From an uncultured Prevotellaceae bacterium (GTDB lineage Bacteria > Bacteroidota > Bacteroidia > Bacteroidales > Bacteroidaceae): 39,321 bases of DNA. The notes beneath the pieces were generated by a model. The model saw only the letters and a list, made by a program, of their open reading frames with translations. It was not told the DNA's origin and did no database searches. Every line of letters starts with the position of its first letter. Within the stretch, counting starts at the first letter, position 1. The stretch lies in contig CACWOS010000025.1 of NCBI GenBank assembly GCA_902762565.1, positions 1 to 39,321 of the forward strand, read 5' to 3'. Below are positions 9,104-17,581 of this stretch, piece after piece. Both the position numbers and the translations under genes were made by a program.

Positions 9104-10402
9104 ATGAAGAAACTGATTTTTGTTATGGCATTGTTGTGTTGCCTAGGCATTGATGCACAAAAAAAATGGACGCTTGAAGATTGCATCAACCATGCCATGG
9201 AGAACAACATGACACTGAAAATGTCAAAACTGAAGGAACAGAGTTCGCTCGAGGACGTCAAACAGTCCAAGGCAGCCCTTCTGCCCACCCTGTCGGCCAG
9301 CACCAATCAGGGCATGGGCTATAGTCCTTTTGACAATACCGGAGCCGACAAGACTCACTATAACGGCTCGTACAACGTCAATGCCCAATGGACGGTGTGG
9401 AATGGCGGTCAAAACACTAACGCCCTGAAGCTCGACAAATTAGCATGGCAACAGGCAGAGCTGAATACCAGCGAGACAGCCAACAGCCTTCAAGAAGCCA
9501 TCACCAAGCTCTACGTTCAGATTCTCTACATGACGGAGGCCATTGAGGTGAAACGTCAGAGTCTGGAAACCAGCAAGAAGAATGAAGAGCGCGGACGCCA
9601 GATGGTTGAGGTTGGAAAAATGTCAAAAGCTGACCTTGCTCAACTCACCGCCCAGCGTGCTGCTGGCGAATACGATATTGTGGAGGCAGAAACGCAGTTG
9701 GCAAAACAAAAGCAACAACTGAAAATTGAACTGGAGTTGCTGAACGAGAAAGACTTCGATATTGCCGTTCCCACCACCACCGACCAACAAGCCTTGGCCC
9801 TCATTCCCTCTATGACGAGCGTCTACGAGGCCGCCTTAGCACATCGTCCTGAAATCAAGAACGCCCTACTGAACATCGAGTCAAGCAACATACAACTGAA
9901 TAATGCGAAGGCAGAAAAGCTGCCCACTATCACAATGAATGGTGGTGTCAGCACATCTACCAATACCCTATCGAAGCAGGCATGGGGCTCACAAATGAAG
10001 AACGGTTTAGGCCTGTCTGCCAGCGTCGGCGTCAGCATTCCCCTCATCGACGGGCGCAAGGCCAAGACTGCCATTAACAAGGCTCGACTGGCACAAGAAC
10101 AGGCCAAAATATTGTTAGAAGAAGAGGAGGATGACCTTTACGCTGCCATTGAGACCCTCTGGCTCGATGCTATTACCAATCAGGAGAAATTCCGCTCAGC
10201 CTCAGCCTCTGTTGAGAGTGAGCAGGAGAGCTACAACCTGTTGCAGGAGCAGTTCAATCTGGGACTGAAGAATATCGTGGAACTGCTGTCGGGCAAGGAC
10301 AAGTTGCTGACGGCTCAGCAGAACAAGTTACAGTCGAAGTATCAGACCATACTGTCGCAGCAGTTACTGAAATTCTATCAAAATGGGCTCATCAAGATTT
10401 AA
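9104..10402 (+). CDS. TolC-family outer membrane efflux protein
   Basis: Outer membrane channel of a tripartite export system. A signal peptide (about 1-19, ending GIDAQ) precedes the mature start KKWTLEDCINHAMENN, which is typical of Bacteroidota TolC homologues. Two long alpha-helical coiled-coil halves follow, as expected for an outer membrane efflux repeat (for example ERGRQMVEVGKMSKADLAQ and EQFNLGLKNIVELLSGKDK). The length of 432 residues is normal. It is followed at once by the periplasmic adaptor, ATPase and permease genes, giving a complete MacAB-TolC-type machine in one operon. Confidence 0.93.
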   Translation: MKKLIFVMALLCCLGIDAQKKWTLEDCINHAMENNMTLKMSKLKEQSSLEDVKQSKAALLPTLSASTNQGMGYSPFDNTGADKTHYNGSYNVNAQWTVWNGGQNTNALKLDKLAWQQAELNTSETANSLQEAITKLYVQILYMTEAIEVKRQSLETSKKNEERGRQMVEVGKMSKADLAQLTAQRAAGEYDIVEAETQLAKQKQQLKIELELLNEKDFDIAVPTTTDQQALALIPSMTSVYEAALAHRPEIKNALLNIESSNIQLNNAKAEKLPTITMNGGVSTSTNTLSKQAWGSQMKNGLGLSASVGVSIPLIDGRKAKTAINKARLAQEQAKILLEEEEDDLYAAIETLWLDAITNQEKFRSASASVESEQESYNLLQEQFNLGLKNIVELLSGKDKLLTAQQNKLQSKYQTILSQQLLKFYQNGLIKI

Positions 10403-10440
10403 GGTGATAGAAGAAGTTTAGAAGAATAAAAAGAAAACAT

Positions 10441-11637
10441 ATGAAGAACAAGAAATTGTGGATAGGCATTGGAGCCGTAGTGCTCGTAGTCTTAGTCGTC
10501 TGGCTTTTCTCAGGTGGCAAGAAAGAAGAGAAAGTAGAATTTGAAACGGCCAAGGTCGAGAAGCAGAACATCAGCACTTCGATTACGGCCACAGGTACCA
10601 TCGAGCCCGTTACCAGCGTCACCGTTGGTACACAGGTGTCGGGCATCGTATCGAAACTCTATGTAGACTATAACTCTGTGGTGAAGAAGGGGCAGGTCAT
10701 TGCCGAACTGGACAAGACCAACCTCATCAGCGAACTGAATCGCGCCAAGGCCGACCTCACCAGTGCCCAGAGTTCGCTGAACTACGAGACGTCTAACTTC
10801 AACCGTTACAAGACGTTATTCGAAAAAGGTCTTGTATCTGCCGACGAATACGAGAGTGCAAAATTATCGTTTGAGCGCGCCCGCCAGACCGTCAATTCCA
10901 GTAGCGAGAGTGTGCAGAAGGCACAGACCAATCTGGGCTATGCCACCATTACTTCGCCCATTGACGGTGTCGTGCTCTCGAAGTCGGTAGAAGAAGGTCA
11001 GACGGTGGCAGCATCGTTTAACACCCCTGAGCTCTTCACCATTGCCCAAGACCTGACGGACATGCGTGTGATTGCTGATATCGACGAGGCCGATATTGGT
11101 GGCGTGAAGGAAGGTCAGCGTGTGACGTTCACTGTCGATGCCTTCCCCGACGACAAGTTCGAGGGACAAGTGACGCAAGTACGTCAGCAGGCCACGACGT
11201 CAAGCAATGTGGTAACTTATGAGGTTGTTATCTCAGCACCCAACAAAGACCTGAAGCTGAAGCCTGGTCTGACAGCCAATGTCACCATCTATACACTAGA
11301 GAAGAACGACGTACTGGCCGCTCCCGCCAAGGCTCTGCGCTTTATGCCCAACGAGGCTTTGCTCTCGAAGGGTCAGCAGATTGAGGACGTCGAGGCCAAG
11401 ACCAAGGTATGGACGCTGGAAGGCAACACTTTCAAGGCCCACGCCGTAGAGACTGGCACCAGCAACGGCATGCTGACAGAAATCGTCAGCGGCATCAGCG
11501 CTGGTACTGAGGTACTTGTTGATTTCAAGCTCAGTGGCGGCGAGATGGAGGAAGCTGGCCAGCAGGCTCAGAACCCATTCATGCCGCGTCCGCGAGGCAA
11601 CAGGAACCAACAAGGCGGCAACCAGCAGAAGAAGTAA
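10441..11637 (+). CDS. MacA-type periplasmic adaptor (membrane fusion protein)
   Basis: Links the inner-membrane ABC transporter to the TolC-family channel. One N-terminal membrane helix (about residues 6-25) is followed by a biotinyl-lipoyl-like half-motif (TGTIEPVTSVTVGTQVSG), a coiled-coil hairpin (about 95-165), the second lipoyl half (ITSPIDGVVLSKSVEEGQTV), a beta-barrel and a membrane-proximal domain. The C-terminus is a Gln/Asn/Gly-rich tail. The length of 398 residues fits MacA. It lies 38 bases after the TolC-family gene and 26 before the ATPase. Confidence 0.93.
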   Translation: MKNKKLWIGIGAVVLVVLVVWLFSGGKKEEKVEFETAKVEKQNISTSITATGTIEPVTSVTVGTQVSGIVSKLYVDYNSVVKKGQVIAELDKTNLISELNRAKADLTSAQSSLNYETSNFNRYKTLFEKGLVSADEYESAKLSFERARQTVNSSSESVQKAQTNLGYATITSPIDGVVLSKSVEEGQTVAASFNTPELFTIAQDLTDMRVIADIDEADIGGVKEGQRVTFTVDAFPDDKFEGQVTQVRQQATTSSNVVTYEVVISAPNKDLKLKPGLTANVTIYTLEKNDVLAAPAKALRFMPNEALLSKGQQIEDVEAKTKVWTLEGNTFKAHAVETGTSNGMLTEIVSGISAGTEVLVDFKLSGGEMEEAGQQAQNPFMPRPRGNRNQQGGNQQKK

Positions 11638-11663
11638 GAAGTCTGATGTAAGATGTAAGATGT

Positions 11664-12419
11664 ATGAATGAAGATAGAAAAGTAGTCATTGAGTTGCAGA
11701 ACGTCAAGCGCTACTTTCAGGTAGGCTCGGAGACAGTGAAGGCGCTGCGTGGTGTCTCATTCAAGATTTATGAGGGCGAGTTCGTCACTATTCAGGGCAC
11801 ATCCGGCTCTGGCAAGTCGACGCTGCTCAACCAGTTGGGCTGTCTGGACACGCCCACCAGCGGCGAGTATTTTCTTGACGGCATCAGCGTTCGCACCATG
11901 TCGAAGACGCAGCGTGCCCACCTGCGCAACCAGAAGATTGGCTTCGTGTTCCAGAACTACAATCTGTTGGCCAAGACCACAGCCGTAGAGAACGTAGAGT
12001 TGCCCCTGATGTACAACTCGAAGTACGATGCCCGCCAACGTCGCGAGGCAGCCATCAAGGCCTTGCAGGCCGTAGGTTTGGGCGACCGCTTGGAACACAA
12101 GTCCAACCAGATGTCGGGTGGCCAGATGCAACGTGTGGCCATTGCTCGTGCCTTGGTCAACGACCCTGCCGTGCTCCTTGCCGACGAGGCTACTGGTAAC
12201 CTCGACACGCGTACCTCGTTCGAGATGCTGGTGCTATTCCAGGAGCTTTACAAGCAGGGCCACACCATCATCTTCGTGACCCACAACCCTGAGATAGCCG
12301 AATACTCCAGTCGCAACATCAATCTGCGCGACGGCAAGATTCGCGAGGATACTGTCAATACGAATATCAAGTCAGCAGCCGAGGCCCTAGCCAAGTTGCC
12401 TGCCCCACAAGACGATTAA
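11664..12419 (+). CDS. MacB-type ABC transporter ATP-binding protein
   Basis: ATPase of the MacB/LolD class that powers the efflux permease. Walker A is [12 protein letters not shown], the ABC signature is [15 protein letters not shown] (Met in place of the usual Leu), Walker B is [12 protein letters not shown], and the H-loop is IIFVTHNPE. In E. coli MacB the ATPase and permease are fused; here they are separate genes, which is common in this phylum. The short spacer before it contains the near-tandem GATGTAA units noted elsewhere. Confidence 0.95.
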   Translation: MNEDRKVVIELQNVKRYFQVGSETVKALRGVSFKIYEGEFVTIQGTSGSGKSTLLNQLGCLDTPTSGEYFLDGISVRTMSKTQRAHLRNQKIGFVFQNYNLLAKTTAVENVELPLMYNSKYDARQRREAAIKALQAVGLGDRLEHKSNQMSGGQMQRVAIARALVNDPAVLLADEATGNLDTRTSFEMLVLFQELYKQGHTIIFVTHNPEIAEYSSRNINLRDGKIREDTVNTNIKSAAEALAKLPAPQDD

Positions 12420-12441
12420 AGTCATAATGACGTAGTGAATT

Positions 12442-13656
12442 ATGAATATAACGAACCTATTTAAAGTTAGCTTCAAGGCCGTTGCCAACAACAAGATGCG
12501 GTCGTTCCTCTCGATGCTGGGTATCATCATCGGTGTGGCTGCCGTCATCATCATGATGGCCATCGGACAAGGCTCGAAGGAGAGCATCCGCCAAGAGCTG
12601 TCTACCATGGGCACCAACCTGCTGACCATCCGTCCTGGTGCGGATATGCGAGGCGGTGTGCGTCAAGACCCCTCAGCCATGCAGACGCTGAAACAAGCTG
12701 ACTACGAGCGCATTCTGCGCGAAAAGAAGTTTGTGTCGAAGGTCTCTCCCGAGGTCACCGCCTCTGGTCAGGCCATCTACGGCAACAACAATACCACGAC
12801 ATCGATGTATGGCGAGTCTACCGACTATCTCGACATCAAGCAGTGGAGCGTAGAGCGTGGCGACTGCTTTACTGACGAGGACATCAAGAAGGCCGCCAAG
12901 GTCTGCGTCGTTGGCGCCACCATCGTCAAGGAGCTGTTCAATGGCCACGACCCCATTGGCAAGACCATCCGTTTCAAGTCTATCCCAATGCGCATCGTCG
13001 GTGTGCTGAAAGCCAAAGGCTATAACTCATGGGGCATGGATCAGGACAACGTCGTCATTGCCCCTTACACCACCGTCATGAAGCGTATTGCCGCCCAGAC
13101 GTGGTACTCCAGCATTGTCTGCTCGGCACTGACTGAGGAACTATCTGACGCTGCCATTGAAGAGCTGACCCAGATGTTGCGCGACAACCACAAGCTGAAA
13201 GGAGAGGCTGCCGACGACTTCACCATCCGTTCGCAGGCAGAAATGATGGAGACGATGTCGTCGACTATGGACACCGTCACACTCATCCTCGTCGTGGCGG
13301 CAGCCTTCTCGCTACTCGTGGCTGGTATCGGCATCATGAACATCATGCTCGTCTCGGTCACGGAGCGTACCAAGGAGATTGGTCTGCGCATGGCTGTCGG
13401 TGCCACGGGACCCGTCATCTCACTGCAGTTCCTCATCGAGTCCGTGCTCATCTCCGTCACGGGTGGTCTCATTGGCATCCTCGTAGGCTGCTCGGCCAGT
13501 GCCTGTCTCGGCTCGTTCGGCATGCCCAGCAGCGTACCGGCATGGTCTATCTACGTTTCCTTTATGGTATGCGTCTTCATTGGCGTACTGTTCGGCTATA
13601 TTCCCGCACAGAAAGCCGCAAATATGGATCCCATAGAAGCTATCCGACATGAATAA
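12442..13656 (+). CDS. MacB-type ABC transporter permease
   Basis: Membrane subunit with the MacB topology: one N-terminal helix (about 20-43, FLSMLGIIIGVAAVIIMMAI), a large periplasmic domain (about 45-275), and three C-terminal helices in the FtsX-like domain, preceded by the family motif GIGIMNIMLVSVTERTKEIG. The length of 404 residues is normal. It moves substrate mechanically through the adaptor/TolC pair rather than across the membrane itself. The substrate cannot be told from sequence. Its last 8 bases overlap the start of the histidine kinase gene, indicating translational coupling. Confidence 0.95.
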   Translation: MNITNLFKVSFKAVANNKMRSFLSMLGIIIGVAAVIIMMAIGQGSKESIRQELSTMGTNLLTIRPGADMRGGVRQDPSAMQTLKQADYERILREKKFVSKVSPEVTASGQAIYGNNNTTTSMYGESTDYLDIKQWSVERGDCFTDEDIKKAAKVCVVGATIVKELFNGHDPIGKTIRFKSIPMRIVGVLKAKGYNSWGMDQDNVVIAPYTTVMKRIAAQTWYSSIVCSALTEELSDAAIEELTQMLRDNHKLKGEAADDFTIRSQAEMMETMSSTMDTVTLILVVAAAFSLLVAGIGIMNIMLVSVTERTKEIGLRMAVGATGPVISLQFLIESVLISVTGGLIGILVGCSASACLGSFGMPSSVPAWSIYVSFMVCVFIGVLFGYIPAQKAANMDPIEAIRHE

Positions 13657-14677
13657 ACATCTTGCGGGCATGTGCCATCTGGCCTTCTGGGCGTTTCTGT
13701 TCCTGTCGCCCCTCACCTACTGGCGGGGCACTGGTTTCAACTTCGTCCACTACCTGATGACGTGCATGCAGCCGCTCGTGGTCATGGTGGTGTTCTACCT
13801 CAACTATCTGGTGTTGGCACCCAAGTTGTTCGTGTCCGGCAAGCACCGCTACGACCTGCTCATCAACGTGGTACTGCTCATCTCTTTGGGCACCCTCCTG
13901 CACTATTGGATGGACTTCACCAACCAGCTGTTCATACCTGGCTACAAAGACCAGGACACCGTAGGCACTGTCACCTATATTGCCCGCGACGTCCTCAATC
14001 TGGCCATCTTCGCTGGTGGTGCCACTTCACTGGCACTGGCACGCCGTTGGTTCACTGCAGACCAGAAGCTGAAGGAGGCAGAAGCCGCCCACGCCACTGC
14101 AGAGCTCCGCAACCTGCGCAGTCAGATTAATCCCCACTTCCTGCTCAACACCCTCAACAATATCTATGCCCTGACGGCTTTTGACACGCCCAAGGCACAG
14201 GAAGCCATTCAGGAGTTGTCCAAGATGCTGCGCCACATCCTTTACGACTATCAGCAAACCACGGTGTCGCTGGCTGACGAGATCGAGTTCCTGCAGAACT
14301 ATGTCAACCTCATGCGCATCCGTCTGCAACAGTCGGTAGATGTCCAATTCAACATCTCAACGCTCAATACGTCAGTGGAAATTGCGCCCCTGCTCTTCAT
14401 CTCGCTGGTCGAAAACGCCTTCAAGCATGGCGTCAGCCCCTCCGAACCGTCGTTCATCCATATCCACATAGAAAGCGATGAGCACAAGGTAGTTTGCGAC
14501 ATTCAGAACTCCAATCATCCCAAGACTGCCGACGACAATAGCGGTCATGGCATTGGACTCCGGAATGTTCAGCGTCGTCTCGACCTCTACTACCCCGATC
14601 ACTACGAGTGGGTGCACGGTCCCACAGCCGATGGCACCGTCTTCCAGTCGCGTATCACCATCATATTCAAGGACTAA
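13649..14677 (+). CDS. LytS/YehU-type sensor histidine kinase
   Basis: The 342-residue membrane kinase has four predicted N-terminal helices (within about residues 5-135) and no large periplasmic domain. The phospho-acceptor region is of the His_kinase type: LRSQINPHFLLNTLNNIYAL, His near 162. The ATP-binding domain has ENAFKHG (N box) and GHGIGLRNVQRRL (G box). It overlaps the permease gene by 8 bases and precedes its LytTR regulator by 20 bases. The context suggests that it senses membrane or efflux-substrate stress and controls this operon, as an inference. Confidence 0.93.
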   Translation: MNKHLAGMCHLAFWAFLFLSPLTYWRGTGFNFVHYLMTCMQPLVVMVVFYLNYLVLAPKLFVSGKHRYDLLINVVLLISLGTLLHYWMDFTNQLFIPGYKDQDTVGTVTYIARDVLNLAIFAGGATSLALARRWFTADQKLKEAEAAHATAELRNLRSQINPHFLLNTLNNIYALTAFDTPKAQEAIQELSKMLRHILYDYQQTTVSLADEIEFLQNYVNLMRIRLQQSVDVQFNISTLNTSVEIAPLLFISLVENAFKHGVSPSEPSFIHIHIESDEHKVVCDIQNSNHPKTADDNSGHGIGLRNVQRRLDLYYPDHYEWVHGPTADGTVFQSRITIIFKD

Positions 14678-14697
14678 CCCAAAAACGCTTATTCACT

Positions 14698-15408
14698 ATG
14701 GTTATCAATTGTGCTATTATCGACGACGAGCCTTTGGCAGCAGGTCTGCTGAAGAGCTACGTCCTCAGAACACCATTCCTTAATCTCATCGGCGCCTACA
14801 GCAGCGCCCTCGAAGCCATGAAGGAGCTTCGCGAGCACCCCGCACAACTGTTGTTTCTCGACATACAGATGCCCGAGCTCTCTGGCATCGAGTTTGCCAA
14901 GATTCTACCTACAGAAACGAAAATCATCTTTACTACGGCCTTTCAGCAATACGCCATCGAAAGCTACAAGGTGTCTGCCCTTGACTACCTGATGAAACCC
15001 ATCTCGTACGACGACTTCCTGAAAGCAGCCAACAAGGCACTCGACTGGTTTGGCATCGCCTCCCGTCAGGCAGCAACCATGAAGGAGCGTTTTATGCTGG
15101 TCAGGGCTGACCACAAACTCATCCGCATTTCCTTCGACGACATTATCTACATCGAAGGTCTCAAGGACTATATACGCTTCTTCCTGGTAGATGGCAGCAA
15201 GATGATGTCACTCATCAGTTTGAAGACCGTCGAGAGCTACCTGCCTTACCCTGAATTCCTGCGCGTCCACCGCAGCTATATCATCCACGTGCCCCAGATT
15301 AAGCAGATTGACCGTCTGCGCATCTTCATTGGCGACATACAGATTCCCATCTCCGAGACTTATAGAGACGAAGTTTTAAACTATTTAGACTTACACACAT
15401 TAACATAA
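14698..15408 (+). CDS. LytTR-family response regulator
   Basis: Partner of the preceding kinase. The receiver domain (about 1-120) has the acidic pair in AIIDDEP, the phospho-acceptor Asp in LLFLDIQMPELSG and the conserved Lys in DYLMKPISYDD. A LytTR DNA-binding domain follows (about 138-232: LIRISFDDIIYIEGLKDYIRFF and FLRVHRSYIIH). The start is set at 14698 because the receiver fold begins with MVINCAIIDDEP; the frame is open upstream but overlaps the kinase gene. The length of 236 residues is typical. The cysE start codon lies one base after its stop. Confidence 0.95.
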   Translation: MVINCAIIDDEPLAAGLLKSYVLRTPFLNLIGAYSSALEAMKELREHPAQLLFLDIQMPELSGIEFAKILPTETKIIFTTAFQQYAIESYKVSALDYLMKPISYDDFLKAANKALDWFGIASRQAATMKERFMLVRADHKLIRISFDDIIYIEGLKDYIRFFLVDGSKMMSLISLKTVESYLPYPEFLRVHRSYIIHVPQIKQIDRLRIFIGDIQIPISETYRDEVLNYLDLHTLT

Positions 15409-15409
15409 T

Positions 15410-16318
15410 ATGGACAACAAAGTACTATTAAAAAATGTCGACCTGCTATCCAAGCTCTCTGAGCAGGAAGTCAGCATGATGCCTGCCGTAGAAGCGCCCC
15501 TGCCCTCCGTTGAGCAGGTGAAACAGATTGTGACGTTGGTCAAGAACATTATCTTCCCCGACTATTTCAACAAACGCCAGTCCGACGAAACTATCCGCTC
15601 TTATTACATCGGTGTCCACATGGAGGAATTGGCACGCCTGCTGACCAAGCAGATAGCCCACGGGCTGCAATTCTGTGAGGATTGCGAGGCCATCAAGACC
15701 AAGCAGCAGATTTACGAGGAAGCCGAACGGCTGACCCTGGAGTTCATCGATGCACTGCCTGAAATTAAGCGACTGCTCTATACCGACGTGCAGGCTATGT
15801 TCGACAACGACCCCGCTGCACCCAACTACGGCGAAGTCATCTTCTGCTACCCCGTGGTCAACACCATGACGCACTACCGCATTGCCCACAAGCTACACCA
15901 GCTGCAGGTGCCCGTCATCCCACGTATCATCACTGAGCAGGCCCACTCCAAGACTGGTATCGACATCCACCCTGGTGCACAGATTGGCGAGTATTTCGCC
16001 ATCGACCACGGCACAGGCGTCGTCATAGGCGAAACTTGTATCATTGGCAACCACGTCACACTCTATCAGGGTGTCACCCTCGGTGCCAAGAGCTTCAAGT
16101 ACGACGAGCAGGGCAACATCCTCAACGTGCCACGTCACCCCATCATCCAGGACCACGTCACCGTCTACTCCAATGCCTCCATCCTTGGTCGCATCACCAT
16201 TGGCCACCACTCCGTCATCGGTGGCAACATCTGGGTCACCAACGACGTGCCGCCCTACTCGCGCATCCAGCAGTCAAAGGCCGTCGAAACATCATTCGAT
16301 GGTGGACTCGGCATATAA
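15410..16318 (+). CDS. cysE: Serine O-acetyltransferase
   Basis: Transfers acetyl from acetyl-CoA to L-serine, giving O-acetylserine for cysteine synthesis in the cytoplasm. An alpha-helical N-terminal domain (about 1-180) is followed by a left-handed beta-helix of hexapeptide repeats, with the family segment DIHPGAQIGEYFAIDHGTG and then VVIGETCIIGNHVTLYQGVT. The length of 302 residues is long compared with the 270 of E. coli CysE but usual in Bacteroidota. It starts one base after the response regulator and ends at a strong terminator, so it is the last gene of the ribE-efflux operon. Confidence 0.93.
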   Translation: MDNKVLLKNVDLLSKLSEQEVSMMPAVEAPLPSVEQVKQIVTLVKNIIFPDYFNKRQSDETIRSYYIGVHMEELARLLTKQIAHGLQFCEDCEAIKTKQQIYEEAERLTLEFIDALPEIKRLLYTDVQAMFDNDPAAPNYGEVIFCYPVVNTMTHYRIAHKLHQLQVPVIPRIITEQAHSKTGIDIHPGAQIGEYFAIDHGTGVVIGETCIIGNHVTLYQGVTLGAKSFKYDEQGNILNVPRHPIIQDHVTVYSNASILGRITIGHHSVIGGNIWVTNDVPPYSRIQQSKAVETSFDGGLGI

Positions 16319-16340
16319 CACAAAACAAATATCATAATCA

Positions 16341-16376
16341 AAAGGAGCATCCGAGAATATGTCGGGTGCTCCTTTT
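16341..16376 (+). terminator. Intrinsic terminator after cysE
   Basis: A 14-pair stem (AAAGGAGCATCCGA at 16341-16354 with 16362-16375, one T-G wobble), a 7-base loop and a following TTTT. It ends the operon that begins at ribE. Confidence 0.85.
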
Positions 16377-16399
16377 CCTTGTTTCAACTTTTACCTTTC

Positions 16400-16495
16400 T
16401 CCGCTCCTAGCTCGCGCCCCGTCTGCTCCGTGCGGAAGGACCTTCCGCGCCGTCCTCGTGGCCTGCGAGCGCCGTGCGCGTCACGCGTCAGCCTT
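16400..16495. other. GC-rich islet with a quasi-palindrome
   Basis: The gap between convergent cysE and the lipoprotein gene is strikingly GC-rich. It holds the near-perfect palindrome GCGGAAGG-A-CCTTCCGC (16432-16448) and several CpG-rich runs. Open frames cross it only because stops are rare in GC-rich DNA. No gene is supported. It may be a remnant of a repeat family or an extra hairpin barrier between convergent genes. Confidence 0.4.
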
Positions 16496-16503
16496 ATCCC
16501 CTT

Positions 16504-17052
16504 TTATTTTGCAAACTCGCCGCTGGCACGGAAGGCCTTGCCTTCTTCGGAGGTGCCGCGAGTGATACCACGGGTCCAGTAGTTCCACTCGAAGCGGTCG
16601 TCGTAGCTCAGGCTGAAGCTGGTGCGGCGGTCGCGGCAGCCATCGTCCATAGCGCCAGAGAAGTGGTAGTCGTCGAGAACGTAGTCGTAGATATACACAT
16701 CGTTCCAGCTGTCAGCATAGCGGATGCGGATGGCGCCATCTGTAACATCCCAACGGAACTCGCAATAGTAGTAGTCGTCGTAGCGGCTGTAGATATTGTA
16801 GTCGACCTCATAGCCCCAGCCACCATAGCTGTTCTCGCGTTCGAAATACATGCTGGTGCGGTAAGTGTCGCCAGAAACGCCGAAGCGATCGTAGAAATAT
16901 GTATCGATATAGCCCGACCACGTTCCTTCGAGGGTGCGAGCCTCAGCACGATCTTCAACATCTGCCCAGAAACGAGCATCGCAGCTTGTGAACAACATCG
17001 TTGACATTGCAACGGTCATCATCATTGTCAGGGTGGTAAACAGCTTTTTCAT
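16504..17052 (-). CDS. Small lipoprotein, Tyr/Asp-rich, lipocalin-like size
   Basis: The 182-residue lipoprotein starts MKKLFTTLTMMMTVAMSTM and has the lipobox LFTSC, so Cys is near residue 23 of the precursor. The mature protein is rich in Tyr, Asp, Arg and Trp (for example YSRYDDYYYCEFRWD), which fits an all-beta, small-barrel fold. I do not recognise a named family. The start is set at the MKK signal peptide; nine upstream codons are open but unlikely to be used. It has a convincing promoter of its own about 50 bases upstream. Likely location: inner leaflet of the outer membrane or cell surface. Confidence 0.8.
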   Translation of the reverse strand: MKKLFTTLTMMMTVAMSTMLFTSCDARFWADVEDRAEARTLEGTWSGYIDTYFYDRFGVSGDTYRTSMYFERENSYGGWGYEVDYNIYSRYDDYYYCEFRWDVTDGAIRIRYADSWNDVYIYDYVLDDYHFSGAMDDGCRDRRTSFSLSYDDRFEWNYWTRGITRGTSEEGKAFRASGEFAK

Positions 17053-17103
17053 AATCGTATTCTTTAAAATGTTAGACATTCAGTTATTTATTGTTTTCAT
17101 CGG

Positions 17104-17135
17104 CAAAGGTAGGCGGTTTTGTAAGAAAAAGCAAG
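17104..17135 (-). promoter_or_regulatory. Promoter of the small lipoprotein gene
   Basis: On the minus strand CTTG (17132-17135), 20 bases, then TACCTTTG (17104-17111). The start codon is 51 bases downstream. Confidence 0.7.
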
Positions 17136-17215
17136 TTAAAAATCCTATTTGGTGGTAGGGTATTCCCTATTTATGTGGAGGTTTTCCCACATATCGTAAA
17201 AAAAATAGATAAAAA

Positions 17216-17247
17216 TTTGGACGTATGAAAAATATTGATTACCTTTG
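17216..17247 (+). promoter_or_regulatory. Orphan promoter of a candidate small RNA
   Basis: TTTG (17216-17219), exactly 20 bases, TACCTTTG (17240-17247): full Bacteroidota consensus, with no annotated gene on this strand for more than 8 kb downstream (next plus-strand gene is rlmN). It supports an independent short transcript. Confidence 0.75.
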
Positions 17248-17251
17248 GAGC

Positions 17252-17365
17252 GTCAAATGTATCTAACTGCGAAGAAAGAGAGATTTCTTTTCCATTATTA
17301 ATACTATCATTAGAAGCAAGAAGCGACACGGTTGTGAAACCCTGCCGCTTTATTTATCTCTTTAG
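17252..17365 (+). ncRNA. Candidate small RNA or 14-codon leaderless peptide gene
   Basis: The transcript predicted from the orphan promoter would contain a hairpin AAGAAA/TTTCTT (17272-17289). A larger terminal hairpin follows: AAGCG (17321-17325) with CGCTT (17346-17350), and GGTT (17330-17333) with AACC (17338-17341), then the T-rich TTTATTTATCTCTTT. It also contains a 14-codon frame, MYLTAKKERFLFHY, at 17257-17301, whose ATG lies about 5 bases after the expected transcription start, so it would be leaderless. I cannot tell whether the RNA or the peptide is the product. The promoter and the end structure are seen directly; the existence of the transcript is inferred. Confidence 0.5.
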
Positions 17366-17386
17366 AAATCATAGTTACTATGTCTG

Positions 17387-17418
17387 CAAAGTTAAGTATT
17401 AATCTTTAAAGTACCAAA
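17387..17418 (-). promoter_or_regulatory. Second minus-strand promoter, antisense to the small RNA
   Basis: On the minus strand TTTG (17415-17418), exactly 20 bases, TAACTTTG (17387-17394). It points leftwards through the candidate small RNA on the opposite strand and towards the lipoprotein gene, which would then have a leader of about 330 bases. The -33 box abuts the 21-base repeat array. Confidence 0.55.
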
Positions 17419-17502
17419 CATCGACGCAGTTTTATCATCCATTGTCGCAGTTTTATCATCCATCGACGCAGTTTTAACGTCCATCGTCACAGTTTTAACT
17501 TT
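17419..17502. repeat. Four tandem 21-base repeats
   Basis: Units at 17419-17439, 17440-17460, 17461-17481 and 17482-17502, with no spacers. All share a core close to CGACGCAGTTTTA and mostly begin with CATC. Differences are single-base changes only, so the period is exactly 21. No reading frame uses them. It is too short and has no spacers, so it is not a CRISPR array. Confidence 0.85.
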
Positions 17503-17515
17503 GCAAACCGTTTCC

Positions 17516-17581
17516 CGACCCTTTAGAACCTACTAAACGACCCTTTTAGAAGTACCGCACGACCTTTTCTTACAGACTATT
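17516..17581. repeat. Three degenerate 22-base repeats
   Basis: CGACCCTTTAGAA (17516), CGACCCTTTTAGAA (17538) and CGACCTTTTCTTA (17560) start units exactly 22 bases apart, 13 bases after the 21-base array. The rest of 17582-17653 holds nothing that I can identify. Confidence 0.65.

Noticed and set aside
16474-17004. 176-codon plus-strand open frame opposite the small lipoprotein gene
   Set aside because: The minus-strand frame has a clean signal peptide with lipobox and a promoter; the plus-strand frame is a low-complexity Ala/Val shadow.
17419-17502. CRISPR array
   Set aside because: Repeats are contiguous, 21 bases long, without spacers, and no cas gene is near.
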